From positions 1 to 31,075 of IMG/VR virus record IMGVR_UViG_3300022725_000180: a DNA stretch of 31,075 bases; one strand, 5' to 3'. Positions 22,601 to 30,571 of this stretch are shown piece by piece. A program made the position numbers and the translations under genes. A model generated the notes under the pieces. It did no database searches and was not told where the DNA came from. It was given only the letters and a program-made list of their open reading frames with translations. The number at the start of each line of letters is the position of its first letter. Position 1 is the stretch's first letter. Source of the DNA: a virus.

Positions 22601-25600
22601 GGACCGCCGACCTTCTCGGCCGTGTAGAACAGGCCGTCCTCGGTCATCAGCTCCTTGACCCGGGCGATCTGCGCGGAGCGCCCCTTGTCGATGAACTGGA
22701 AGACCATCTGCTCGACCACGACGTCGAACTGCTGACCCTGCGGGTCGAAGCCTTTCATCTCCGTGCCGTCGTCCTCGGTCCAGAGCGTGACGCCCTCGTT
22801 CTCGGCGTCGCTGAAGGCGGACAGGTCGAAGGTCACGCGCTCCGTCTGGGGCGCCTCCTCGAACGTCTTCTGCATCTCGACGTTCGGGTCCATCGAGACG
22901 CCCTCCGCCTCCGGCCCGGAGAGGTCGATCAGCGCCTTGACGGCCGACCCTTCCGACCCGCCGACGCGCAGGAACTTGCCGTCGCCGAGCACCTGCGCGA
23001 GCGCGTACCCGACCGCGTCCTGCATCTCCGAGTAGCCCGGGATCGACGCCTTGATGTGGTCGTCGAAGTTGCCGCCGTACTTCTCGCGCAGCTCGGTGTA
23101 GGCGAGCACAGGCTCCGGCAGGTCGATGACCGGCACGTAGTTGGTGAGGTCCGCCTGCTGGCGCTTGCCGCTGGTGACGTCGCCGAAGAAGTCGGTGAAG
23201 CCCCGGCCGTCACCTTGCAGCTCGGTGCCGCTCACGACATCGTCGCGGACATCAGACTGCTCCGGCTCCGGTGTTTGCTGCTGGAAGAACTCGTTCGAGC
23301 GGCGCTCGAGCTCGATGGCCCGGACCGCCGCCTCCTCGTACGAAAAGTCGCCGCTGTCCTTCGCACCCATGTCGGCGTAGAGACGCTTCTCGTAGTACCA
23401 GATCATCGCCTGAATGTCGGCGATGGTGTACTCCTGCCCGGTGCGCCGCTGGACCTCCGCCTGCGCGGCCTCGGCGACCTTGATCATGAACGCCCGGTCC
23501 GACGGCCCCTCGGGGGCCTCGGCGAGCTTCAGGAAGATGTCCTTGTACAGCGTGTTCGCCGCGGCCTCGGCCTCGGTGCCGTCCTTGAACTTCTTGTCCA
23601 TGTACCGCTGGGCGTACTCGGTGATGTAGTTGAGCGCCTGCTTGTCGGTCAGGTCAGGCCGGCCGATCATGTGCTTGAAGCGGGCCACGCCCTTCGGCAC
23701 CCACTCGCCCTTCTCCTTCTTCCACTCGTCGCCCTTCAGGCCGACGATCCGCGGCAGCACGTCGCCGCGGTAGCGGTTGATCGTGCGGGTCCACCAGAGG
23801 TCCATCGTCAGGTAGCCAGACTGGCCGGACAGGTTCGCGTAGAACGCGCCGAGCTTCGGCCCGAAGACGGCGGACGCACGCGGCACGCGCATGTCCGTCG
23901 GGACCTTGCTCATCGTCGGCAGGCCGAGCTCCTTGAGCCCCTTGTTAGCCTCCTTGACCGTGGTCTCCTCGAGCAGGAACGCGGTCGCGTCCATGACGTT
24001 GCCGTACTCGTCGACGATCTGCCGGAAGCGGGTCAGCGAGTTTTCCGTGTGCCGGGCGCGATCGTTCATGCCCAGCGTCCCCAGCGTGAGGCGGCCGGTC
24101 ATGCGGAAATTCTGGTAGACCTTCGTGGCGTTCTTGAAGTTGTCCAGCACCTTCGTGCCGTTCGAGGTCAGCGCGATGATGACGGTCATCACCGCCCGGG
24201 CCTCCTCCGACGTAGAGATGTCCAGCTCCCGGAGGCCGATCAGCGACGGGTTGACGTTGTCGCCCTTGAACTCCGGGAAGATGTCCGCCATCAGGTCGAG
24301 CGCGGTCTGGAACTTGTGCGTGTACCAGCCCACCGCGGCCGCGTCGGGCGACTGCAGCTCGAACTCGATCTCGTCGGCCATCCAGTTGGCCATCTTCTCG
24401 ATGGTCTTCGGCCCCCGGGTCTTGCGGTTGATCTTGCCGTACTTCTTGCGCTGGCGCGCCTGCAGCTTCAGCGCCACGTCGCGGACGAGGTTCTTCTCAT
24501 CCGGGTTGATGCCCCAGTCTCGAGGGTCCTCCTCGCCGACACGCAGCGTCGCGGTCTGCTCGAAGACCTCTTCGTCGCTGCGGCTCATGTTCGGATCACT
24601 CGGCAGCGCCCGCTCCTCGACCGGCAGCTGGCCGCGGAGCTCGCCCCGGGCGTCCAGCTCGCGGGCCGCTTCGATCACGTCCTCGACGGTGACCTGCGGC
24701 ATGGCCAACCCCTTCTCGTCCAGCAGGTCGCGGATCGCGGCCACGTCGGGCACGTCGGTGACAGAGGCGTCCTCGCTGGTGATGAGCTCCAGCGCCAGCT
24801 GCGGGTCGATCATCGGGCGGGCCGGCGCCGGGCCGACCGTGTCCGCATTGCGCACCGCCGGCAGGCTGTACCGAGTGACGTACTCGTCGATCGAGAGGCC
24901 GGCACGCTCGGCACCGACCTGCGCAGACCGGACAAGAAGTGCGGCCTCCTTGTCAGCCATCGTCGGCGCCCGGCCGGACTGAACCAGCTCGCTGCGGACC
25001 CGCTCATACTCGGTAGCCAGCTTGCCGCGGAGATCACCCACGGCGGTGGTCACCCGGTCGACGCCTTGCGACAGCTCGTCGGTCGTCGCCTGCAGATCGT
25101 CGAGGAACTGCTCGGCGTCAGCTTGCGACAGGTCATCAGGCTTCAGGCGGATGTGCTTGGACAGCTTCGGGTCGACGGTGGAGCCCGCGATCCGGGACGC
25201 GTACACGCCCATCGGGATCACGAAGTCGCTGCCGCTGTCGCGGGCTTGGTTGAACTCCATGATGTCCAGCTCGGGGGTGGCCTCGAAGAACTCCTCGAGG
25301 GTCATGTCCCCGTCTTGGAACATCTCCTCCATGCGCTCGGGGTCGACGTAGATGTTCTCCATCGGGCCGTCTTTGGTGACCGTGTCGATCGCCTTGGCGA
25401 ACGCCTTCCTGTCGCGCTTCTTCAGCTCGCTGGCTTCGATCTTACCGCCGAGGATATTGAACATCTTCTGCCGGGCTTCGGTCTCGCGCGCCTTGCGGAC
25501 CTTGGTGCGGACGTGGCCGCCGGCCATAGCGGTCACCTCGAGAGGTGCGGTGATCGTCTCGGCCATCGCCTCGAGAAGCACCTCGGTCCAGTTGATCTCC

Positions 25601-27054
25601 TCGCCGGCGGCCAGCCGGCCGAAGAGCTCACCCGCGCCACCGGCCGTGCCTTGCGCGAAGAGCTGCAGGACCATGTTGCCGACCGGGCTCTGGGACAGCG
25701 CCTTGCCGGCGACCCCCATGCTGAGCCCGTCGAAGACCCCGACCACGGCGCCGTAGCGGAAAGACTTGTCGCGGAGGCGATCGTAGAACTGCGGGTCGTC
25801 GAGCAGCTTCTGGACGCCTTCGGGAGACGACAGGTCGATGCCGGCGTCAGCCACAAACTCGTTGAACGCCAGACCCTGAGACAGCTCGAAGCTGGCAAGG
25901 CCCGACGTGGCGGCGGCCAGCGCCGGGTTGCGGGTGGTGGCCATGACGGTGGCCGCGGCCACGAAGTTCAGGCCGCTCTCCGCGCCGATCTCCATGAGGA
26001 ACTGGCCGAAGCGAACGGGGTTGTTGACCGCCACGTTGGCGAGGTTGGCGACGCTCTCCATCGGCCCCCCGCCCTCGGACGCCGCGAGCTGTTGCTCGAT
26101 CTCCCGGCGCCAGCGCGCCTTCGGCCAGAGCACGTTACGCTCCAGCTCCTCCCGACCCCGGTCGACGAGGATGTCGGCCTCGGCCTGCGCGAAGTCCTGT
26201 GCCTCCGCCTCGGCCTCCTCGGCGGCGGTGAATGGCCGGCTCATCCGGCTGTTGAGGAAGCGCCACAGCCCTTTCGCATCCGACGACAGCTCCTGCACGA
26301 AGGTTGGCTCCTCGCCGCCATCCTCGGTGCGCACGCCCGCGCCTTCCTCCAGCTGAGTGCCGAGCGCGTTGGCTCGCCGCTGGGCGTCCTGAGCCTCCTC
26401 GAGACGCCCCTGCTCAACGAAGCTGAGCGCCTCCTTCTGGAGCTCCTCCATCTGCTTCTGCAGCGGCGACTGGTCTTCCGCGACCTCTTCGGCCGTGCGC
26501 GGCGCCGCCCCCTGCTGCTCGGCCTCGTCCGCCTGTATCTCCTCCAGCGTGGACGCTCGATCCTCGAGCAGCTCCTTCATCCGCCGGGCGCCGCCCGCAG
26601 CGGTCTTCGCGGTGAAGTTGTCGAACATGGCGTCCGTCTGCCGGGAGAAGGCGTTGCCCGCGCTCTCGAAAAAGCCCAGCGTCTCGAGGTCGTCGACCGC
26701 GAGGGACAGGTCGTCCTGCTCGACAGCCCACTGCGCGATGCGCTGGTTGACCGCGAAGAACTCCTTGTCCCGGCGGCGCTGGACATCCAGCTCGAGGCCC
26801 TTGAGCAGCTCCTCGTCCATCGGCGCCCGGCGGGGGCCAAGGCGGGACAGCTGCGGCGTCTCCTCGATAACGCGGCGCTCACGCGCGAAGCGGTTGGGGT
26901 CGCTCTGACGTGCGACCTCTGCACGCCGGGCGGCCTGCTCGGCAATAGCCTTGCGACGCTCTTCGAGCCTGCCGAGAACGCGTTCCTGCAGCCGATCCTT
27001 GCGGAAGTCGGTAAGCGGTGAGATGGGGCTGAAGCCGGAGTTTATATCTGCCAT
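16657..27054 (-). CDS. Giant polyvalent virion (ejection) protein, 3465 residues, in the T7 gp16 position
   Basis: Lies between the gp15-like and tail-fibre genes, where T7 encodes gp16 (1318 residues). Approximate modules: 1-350 helical; 358-510 hydrophobic segments; 850-1130 DUF7178-like (IIALTSNGTKVLDN, LTMDLWWTRT); 1340-1490 methyltransferase-like Rossmann fold (LRVGGSEGSAVKAL, then SMDPN with D1389, FDVVVEQM); 1700-1925 ART-like (VLTHWSSEARDNLDPAF); 1930-2165 ADP-ribosyltransferase of the polyvalent type (MVFHST with H1955, GSTSYIAFRPGSVKSAF); 2170-2420 zincin (H2205-E-T-G-H2209); 2420-3090 long helices; 3100-3465 membrane-prone end resembling LPD38. The module names come from families described in phage/plasmid polyvalent proteins. 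Delivery into the host with DNA is inferred. The frame is intact; GAAAGG lies 11 bases before the ATG. Confidence 0.88.
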   Translation of the reverse strand: MADINSGFSPISPLTDFRKDRLQERVLGRLEERRKAIAEQAARRAEVARQSDPNRFARERRVIEETPQLSRLGPRRAPMDEELLKGLELDVQRRRDKEFFAVNQRIAQWAVEQDDLSLAVDDLETLGFFESAGNAFSRQTDAMFDNFTAKTAAGGARRMKELLEDRASTLEEIQADEAEQQGAAPRTAEEVAEDQSPLQKQMEELQKEALSFVEQGRLEEAQDAQRRANALGTQLEEGAGVRTEDGGEEPTFVQELSSDAKGLWRFLNSRMSRPFTAAEEAEAEAQDFAQAEADILVDRGREELERNVLWPKARWRREIEQQLAASEGGGPMESVANLANVAVNNPVRFGQFLMEIGAESGLNFVAAATVMATTRNPALAAATSGLASFELSQGLAFNEFVADAGIDLSSPEGVQKLLDDPQFYDRLRDKSFRYGAVVGVFDGLSMGVAGKALSQSPVGNMVLQLFAQGTAGGAGELFGRLAAGEEINWTEVLLEAMAETITAPLEVTAMAGGHVRTKVRKARETEARQKMFNILGGKIEASELKKRDRKAFAKAIDTVTKDGPMENIYVDPERMEEMFQDGDMTLEEFFEATPELDIMEFNQARDSGSDFVIPMGVYASRIAGSTVDPKLSKHIRLKPDDLSQADAEQFLDDLQATTDELSQGVDRVTTAVGDLRGKLATEYERVRSELVQSGRAPTMADKEAALLVRSAQVGAERAGLSIDEYVTRYSLPAVRNADTVGPAPARPMIDPQLALELITSEDASVTDVPDVAAIRDLLDEKGLAMPQVTVEDVIEAARELDARGELRGQLPVEERALPSDPNMSRSDEEVFEQTATLRVGEEDPRDWGINPDEKNLVRDVALKLQARQRKKYGKINRKTRGPKTIEKMANWMADEIEFELQSPDAAAVGWYTHKFQTALDLMADIFPEFKGDNVNPSLIGLRELDISTSEEARAVMTVIIALTSNGTKVLDNFKNATKVYQNFRMTGRLTLGTLGMNDRARHTENSLTRFRQIVDEYGNVMDATAFLLEETTVKEANKGLKELGLPTMSKVPTDMRVPRASAVFGPKLGAFYANLSGQSGYLTMDLWWTRTINRYRGDVLPRIVGLKGDEWKKEKGEWVPKGVARFKHMIGRPDLTDKQALNYITEYAQRYMDKKFKDGTEAEAAANTLYKDIFLKLAEAPEGPSDRAFMIKVAEAAQAEVQRRTGQEYTIADIQAMIWYYEKRLYADMGAKDSGDFSYEEAAVRAIELERRSNEFFQQQTPEPEQSDVRDDVVSGTELQGDGRGFTDFFGDVTSGKRQQADLTNYVPVIDLPEPVLAYTELREKYGGNFDDHIKASIPGYSEMQDAVGYALAQVLGDGKFLRVGGSEGSAVKALIDLSGPEAEGVSMDPNVEMQKTFEEAPQTERVTFDLSAFSDAENEGVTLWTEDDGTEMKGFDPQGQQFDVVVEQMVFQFIDKGRSAQIARVKELMTEDGLFYTAEKVGGPAEQFNANEAQKDEFKAQFFSQEELAAKRAEVLQTGEDAVEGMTALQVSQTELERVMTANFQHVVQVWDSGNFKGYVGTDSQEKLNQFLEQLPSLHSRFSTVETPRVVNSPEIESDEFFQMADDRPAELSDFDAANLSEESFKRDGWAALSATVDSEGAGQSPGNRARAAELERQLTEAGLDFIEMKGMYDGTPDGTSFLVVGASDTYIRGLAAVWGQESILTKDGLVYTDASGRPPVPFDGVFFGKEAETQINHSVPFGRDANGERRPAFSLNLQFPPPADGSAPGTYFGAELKDGKIVLTHWSSEARDNLDPAFAGTGPVRGEERRRAGPKKTFFGLHIGKPYGYKREFGLGLWRHEVRVDPQDLYPWHVDPENLREKIDRTVHKSSTQATARYEELIAEAGYKGFFNTGGGDKNLAPLGDAAALFVDVEPDEVTLDNEASWTRSGDFNRWFADSEITNEDGSPKMVFHSTFADFEGFFPLSHFGTTAAARQRLSAREHFPPLREQDPSGARTIPAYLSLQNPIDVGEEGLRVGGAWSTTADMLNQLTNTLADDTSGPGDPMWSVIDEVRELAGQAFVDEDGVVMFKSMHSIELLLNDVRRGFRDLAQEDTDFSFEELTGMLAGRLEEIISVLEASGIDGVIYTNVVEDYGSTSYIAFRPGSVKSAFNGGNWDPNNVDILAQQRERKSGPRGSIILPKDLSGQAIIQLFDSANETTMLHETGHFFLWNLQRQARDGLEFAQQQLEETTRWFTRNSEAIATEASKETPIEQAQVEEYLTIGTTGNGQVDAAIHRAMHEQFARGWEAYVYEGKSPSNTMRALFESFTAWLVGWYKDIRNLNVNLDPSIRDVFDRLVATDEEIAGIQDRDAINSQIAETARELGLDEDSYRRLTVLSEEARDEGRQLARKELLRVEKQMRSAEYAARRAEIEKEETERVNGERHNRVIQWLAYGRWLGAEEQEPDLPLDLRLDTDLLEEQYGEQFPDVASRLPRGRRPMHVKGSGMTADEVAGWFGYNSGAEMLKDVIDAPRPRDAIRRAIKQRVAEEVGDPMADPEELESVVSDAMHGEKRGQVIVAELRALNRVGSRSKKPTSRQAAKQIAEDLIQKMPVREAIQTSRYQAAERRLSEEAARHLAEGRVDEAFEAKRKQLIQHQLYIASKNTAEMVGKAERLAGRLKRKGTRQNLAPEYLGAIDDILETYDFRQMSGKAEARRERLLAYVDAMKQEGRDNELAIPDHVLSNAQRKPYKTLSVQRLQGVFDSLKNIEHMARRKKKVIDAQEARERGEVIEEIREAFDENVRNKPLNRVPTRGERTMSNIKGYFNLVRNADTVLRKIDGWTNRGAAIRHIKDRIDRASVIAMQMREQATEDLDNLFSMYSQSERRGMTTRQVWEGSDEAMSKWDLISMALNVGNKDNFERLTSRDSRGSFTKEQVQTLLSNLDERDWRFVQATWDYIDTFWPMIAEREERVTGVAPEKVEPQLMMQLPGMPRQGIRGGYYPIKYDRRMTDTARADENLDLMQNMLAGRFGKAQTKNGHTKERAAGGGGRTLQLGMDVLFGHVNNVVHDLAYGEAVNTSWSILREPEVRGLFEQHGMLEDYEALEWWLQDVAAGPASGTHVLAGTMRRLKSGFTLSKLAFNMSTVAIQFTGLTQSMATIGTGNMVRGLSTYLFSARGRIRMGNDVKQRSPFMRERETSFQRDVFDLINSTQFDPIRGTADEALRVIMKAGFWAMQKVQYYAVDMPTWLGAHHQGLAQGMDDMEAAQHADRMVARAQASGLYADRSAIERGTLGQTQRQNEFLRLFTALGSYMFAKYNVAEEVIGRTQRDFRDPNKNTLYAVLKGATDMILLFTVEAVLYNAIKMSLPGMGDDDEDEENWGQFLLQETALSVASVFPFVRDASSAVQGFSGGGAYGGISETVARGLSSGSDVLLGEATASDARSLIDLSGLLVPGIPSTAIWRLFEGAGVTGEEPSPLAMILGR

Positions 27055-27059
27055 GCCCT

Positions 27060-27088
27060 ATAGTACCTTTCTAAGGCTGGATGTGCAA
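27060..27088 (-). promoter_or_regulatory. Candidate promoter before the giant gene
   Basis: On the minus strand TTGCAC (27083-27088) and TACTAT (27060-27065) are 17 bases apart, with an AGGTAC element (27063-27068) overlapping the -10. The predicted start is at about 27053, on the ATG itself, so any transcript would be leaderless and the weak GAAAGG site would be used only by read-through mRNA. It overlaps the 3' end region of the 829-residue gene. Confidence 0.4.
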
Positions 27089-27089
27089 C

Positions 27090-29579
27090 TCACTCTTGGA
27101 TGCGGCGCGGGCCGGGGAAGTTGCCGCTGCTCGTGGTGGTCTCGATGTTGAACCGCTCGTCCGCCTGCTGGCGCGCCTTCTCCTGCATCTCCTCGAGCCG
27201 GGCCGCGTCGATGACCAGCGCCTTGTAAATCTCTGCGTACTGCTCCTGCGTCTGGCCCGGGAAGTCCACGATCAGCTGCTTGCGGATGTCGCTCTCGATC
27301 TCGCGGAACTCTATCTGCGGGTCGATGCCGAAGCTGTCCAACAGCTCGTTCTCGAACTGCTCGACGATCTCGTCGTCGGTCGGCGGGCGGTCCCACCGGG
27401 CTTCGAACTCGCTCTCGATCCGCGCGATCTCCCGCGGGCCGACATCCATTATACCGGCTTGGAGCTCGACCGGCGCGTTGTCCCGACGGACCCGGGCAGT
27501 GTCGAAGAACCGGCGCTCGCCGGCCTTGAGGTTGCCGAGCAGGTTCCGCGGTCCGGGGTCGCCCTCGATGATCGCGGGGATCATGAGCGCATCCATCATC
27601 CGCTGGAGCTCGGACGGCTCGGGCGGGCGGCCCTCCTTGTCGGCGAAGCGCCGCATCCGGCCGCGCATCTGCTGCTGGAAGTCGGGCCAGCGGGTCAGGT
27701 CTTCGCCCATCTCCCGCTTGAACTGGTCCTTCAGCGTCTTCAGGTCCGCCTCGCGGTCGTCGGCCGGGTACACGATGGCCGACCGCCCTTGCGCCGCTAT
27801 CTTGTCCCGGTCTGCCTTCATCTCCCGCTGCAGCTCGAGCAGCGTGGCGTAGTCCCCACTACTCAGCTCGGAGCGCCGCTCGGACAGGTCCATCTTCATG
27901 AACTCGTCCGGGTCCTCGTACGCGATCTCGTCGATCTCGTCGTACGTGGCAGGCACGGTGGTGTCGATCCCGCGCATGTCCTTTTGCTGCTGCTCCCGGA
28001 TAGCGTTGCGCGTGCCGAAGCCCGCCCGCTGGAGCACGTCCTCGGATATTTCTGTCACGTCCCCCGTCTGCTCGTACTGCTTCCACGCCTCCTCGTTGGC
28101 CTGCTTCTGCTGGGCAGTCTTGGCCATATCCTCGGCCTCCATGCGGAGCTGGAGCTCCTGCATGACAGCAGCCCGCAGCTCGGGGTCCTCGATGGCGGCG
28201 GCCTCGGCCATAGCGATGCCGGGGGCCACGACGTTCTCGGTCTGGGTCTTCCGGGAGAACCAGTCCATCGCGCCGCCCACGGTCTTGCCCTTCATCCACG
28301 CGTTCTGGGCGAACCACTGCTTCTGGGTCTGCTCCCCCTTGGTCTCGATCAGGTGCTGCTTCAGGCTCTTCGAGGTCTCCCCCGACAGCGCCGCCTGCCA
28401 CAGGTCAATGGCGCCCTGCGCGCCGAAGTGGTGGGCCATGTACTCGGTCCGCGGCGTGATGGGGACGCCCGCCCCGTTCAGCGCGTTCTGGTTGTTCCGG
28501 CGGAAAGTCCGGTATACCTCCGCCACCTTCTCGAGGTTCTCTTCCCCAAAGCGGGTTTCGAGTATCTGCTGGTCACTCATGCCGACGGACCACGCCGCGG
28601 CGCCGTCCTTCTGCATCTGCTTGACGAGATCGAGATAGGTTCCCTTGGTGAACTGCACAACGCCGCCTGCGCTGCCGTTCGGGTTCTGCGCGTTGACGTC
28701 GCCGCCGCTCTCCGGGGTGTAGATAAACTTGGGGATGCCGAGCCGGGTGAAGCGGTTGTTCTCGACGTCGACGTTCTGCTCGCCCACCCAGTTGCGGGCG
28801 CGCTGGGCAACCCACGCCGGGCGGAGCTGGTCGTGCAGCTTCTGCCAGTTGTCGGTGCCGATCTTGTCCTTGTTCGCCTGCAGGTAGTCCCACGCAGCAA
28901 CAGGGTCGTCGTTGGCCAGCGCCACGACGCGGCCGGAGTGGGCTGCGTCGAGCACGCCCTCGATCTTGTCTTCCGTGGCCTCCGGGCCATCGCCGTTCAG
29001 CGCCGCAAGCCGGCGCACCTCCGCAACCGCGCCGTTCACGTCCTCTTGGAAGAGGTCCTCGCGGGTGTGGTTGGAGACCGCGCTGTCGACGAGGTCCTGC
29101 GCCGAAGCGGCCAGCTCGGCGTTGGTGTAATTCTTGAGCTGCACCCCTTCGTGGTTGATCGTCAGGTCCTTGACCCGGGTGCCGAGCTTGTCGGCCTCGA
29201 CCTCGAACAGCTTGCGCGCCCGGGGCGACAGCGTACCGGCGATCCGCTCGCGCGCATCTTCGAAGCTCTCGACGGTCTGGTCCCGGGCCTCGCCCAGAGC
29301 GTTGCCGCCCTGCTGGAGCAGGTAGCCCGTCTCCGGGTCGCGCATGATGGCGCGCTCGGCGTCACGCAGCTTGCCCAGACCTTTCCGGGCGTCCGCCTCC
29401 GCATGGAGCCCGTCTCGGAAATCCTTGGCCAAGGCGACATCCATGATCCCCTTGCCGAGGTTCTGGAGCGCCTCGCCCATCCCACCATCGAGCTGGGCGC
29501 CGCTGGTCTGGGTGGTGCGGTTCTGCTGGTTCCGCCCGCGAAGACGGACCTGCTCGTTCAACCTTGGTATCTGGACCAT
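27090..29579 (-). CDS. T7 gp15-like internal virion protein with lytic transglycosylase domain
   Basis: 829 residues (T7 gp15: 747), placed between gp14-like and gp16-position genes. A lysozyme-like domain is visible at about 283-400: FIYTPESGGDVNAQNPNGS with catalytic-type E290, then AGGVVQFTKGTYLDLV and EYMAHHFGAQGAIDLWQAAL, the usual E-S-x-x-D, S-A-x-G-x-x-Q-F pattern of SLT-type transglycosylases. The rest is long, charged and helical, fitting an internal-core tube protein ejected at infection. In T7 the wall-cutting domain is in gp16, so its place here is a rearrangement. GGAGGG precedes the ATG; one base separates it from the previous stop. Confidence 0.86.
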   Translation of the reverse strand: MVQIPRLNEQVRLRGRNQQNRTTQTSGAQLDGGMGEALQNLGKGIMDVALAKDFRDGLHAEADARKGLGKLRDAERAIMRDPETGYLLQQGGNALGEARDQTVESFEDARERIAGTLSPRARKLFEVEADKLGTRVKDLTINHEGVQLKNYTNAELAASAQDLVDSAVSNHTREDLFQEDVNGAVAEVRRLAALNGDGPEATEDKIEGVLDAAHSGRVVALANDDPVAAWDYLQANKDKIGTDNWQKLHDQLRPAWVAQRARNWVGEQNVDVENNRFTRLGIPKFIYTPESGGDVNAQNPNGSAGGVVQFTKGTYLDLVKQMQKDGAAAWSVGMSDQQILETRFGEENLEKVAEVYRTFRRNNQNALNGAGVPITPRTEYMAHHFGAQGAIDLWQAALSGETSKSLKQHLIETKGEQTQKQWFAQNAWMKGKTVGGAMDWFSRKTQTENVVAPGIAMAEAAAIEDPELRAAVMQELQLRMEAEDMAKTAQQKQANEEAWKQYEQTGDVTEISEDVLQRAGFGTRNAIREQQQKDMRGIDTTVPATYDEIDEIAYEDPDEFMKMDLSERRSELSSGDYATLLELQREMKADRDKIAAQGRSAIVYPADDREADLKTLKDQFKREMGEDLTRWPDFQQQMRGRMRRFADKEGRPPEPSELQRMMDALMIPAIIEGDPGPRNLLGNLKAGERRFFDTARVRRDNAPVELQAGIMDVGPREIARIESEFEARWDRPPTDDEIVEQFENELLDSFGIDPQIEFREIESDIRKQLIVDFPGQTQEQYAEIYKALVIDAARLEEMQEKARQQADERFNIETTTSSGNFPGPRRIQE

Positions 29580-29580
29580 G

Positions 29581-30093
29581 TCAGCCCTCCGCTGTCACGT
29601 TGGCGCGGTGTTTCAGGATGCCGGAGCCGCCGCTCAGGACCGTGCCGACGGCGCCGATCCGCCCGGCGCTGCGAGACGCTCGGGCGCTGTGCCGGTTGAG
29701 CTTGGCGTTGTTGCGCTGGTTGACCCCCTGTACTTGGAAGTCCTCCGCCTCGCGCTCCGCGTTGGCGCGGATCGTGGCGGCCTCCAGCTCCCCGGCCGTG
29801 GCCGTGGCGACGATCACGTCGAGCGGCGAGCCGAAGCCGAGATCGAGGTTCGCCGCCGTGAAGCTGGCTTCCTGCTGCTGCTTCTCCAGCGTGGTCTCGC
29901 GCTTCTTCTTCTCCTCCTCGAGCTTGCCCCGCTCGATGGCGTCCTTCGCCCGGCGGTCCGCGAGGATCGCGTTCTGCTCGTTCACCTTGGCGTTGAACTC
30001 GGCCGCGTCAGCAGCGGCGTCAGCCTGTCGCATCCCGCCGATGGCGGACACGGCGGTGCTGAGTGCCATCAGCGCAGAAATTCCATCACACAT
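29581..30093 (-). CDS. T7 gp14-like virion core protein
   Basis: 170 residues (T7 gp14: 196). A hydrophobic N-terminus (MCDGISALMALSTAVSAIGG) is followed by a long Ala-rich helix (AAEFNAKVNEQNAILADRRA, KDAIERGKLEEEKKKRE), TLEKQQQEASFTAANLDLGF, and a Gly/Ser-rich end (AVGTVLSGGSGILKHR). This is the pattern of the gp14 family of internal core proteins, which are ejected first and form a channel in the outer membrane. AGAGGG lies close before the ATG. It overlaps the gp13-like gene by 8 bases. Confidence 0.85.
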   Translation of the reverse strand: MCDGISALMALSTAVSAIGGMRQADAAADAAEFNAKVNEQNAILADRRAKDAIERGKLEEEKKKRETTLEKQQQEASFTAANLDLGFGSPLDVIVATATAGELEAATIRANAEREAEDFQVQGVNQRNNAKLNRHSARASRSAGRIGAVGTVLSGGSGILKHRANVTAEG

Positions 30094-30571
30094 CTCGATC
30101 CCTCTCGAATTTCCTGTATTCTACCCCGAAAGGGCTGGTACGAACAGGGCCGACCTTGAAGCCCACGCTGGCCAGATACCGGATCGAGGCTTCGTTCTCC
30201 GCCCACACGATATTGACCAGCCGCGAATACTTATGTCTCAGTACCGATTTAACCACGAGACGGGACCTGTGCACCAGTGTTTTGGAGCAGTCGTACAGGT
30301 GGTCGGTCCCGAGCAGCCACGGCGCGGCAGCACTGCCGATCTGTGACAGGGGGTTGAAGCCGTACATCGCGATCAGCGCGTTGTCCTCAATGCGGCGCAC
30401 GGTGACCGCGTAGTCGGCGTCCTTAAAGGTACGGATGAGCGCGGGTTCGACATGCTGACGAGACAGCAGCTCGACCTCCCTGCGGTCGGGCTCCCGCATC
30501 TCCTCGGCCAGCTGTTCGACGTCGTCGAAGGTGGCCGTGGCCAGTATGAGCTCTCCAACCTCAAGCGCCAA
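30086..30571 (-). CDS. T7 gp13-like protein with acetyltransferase (GNAT) fold, TTG start
   Basis: 161 residues (T7 gp13: 138). I place the start at TTG (30569-30571): GGAG is 7 bases before it, and the first strand and helix of the fold (LILATATFDDVEQLAEEM) would be lost at the next ATG. The C-terminal part RLVNIVWAENEASIRYLASV continues GFKVGPVRTS, matching the GNAT pattern of T7 gp13 (Asn-x-S-x-x-I-R-F-L). Phage members help virion assembly; whether acetyl transfer occurs is unknown. It overlaps the end of the nozzle gene by 11 bases. Confidence 0.8.
   Translation of the reverse strand: MALEVGELILATATFDDVEQLAEEMREPDRREVELLSRQHVEPALIRTFKDADYAVTVRRIEDNALIAMYGFNPLSQIGSAAAPWLLGTDHLYDCSKTLVHRSRLVVKSVLRHKYSRLVNIVWAENEASIRYLASVGFKVGPVRTSPFGVEYRKFERDRDV

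Noticed and set aside
17308-27021. Very long plus-strand open frames (over 1000 and nearly 2000 codons) opposite the giant gene
   Set aside because: They are antisense shadows caused by high G+C and few stop codons. They have Leu/Arg/Val/Asp-biased composition, no domains and no ribosome-binding sites, while the minus strand shows clear conserved modules.
27054-27075. T7-type phage RNA polymerase promoter at the TATAGGG before the giant gene
   Set aside because: Only the final TATAGGG matches; the upstream recognition bases of T7-class promoters are missing and no phage RNA polymerase gene is visible.
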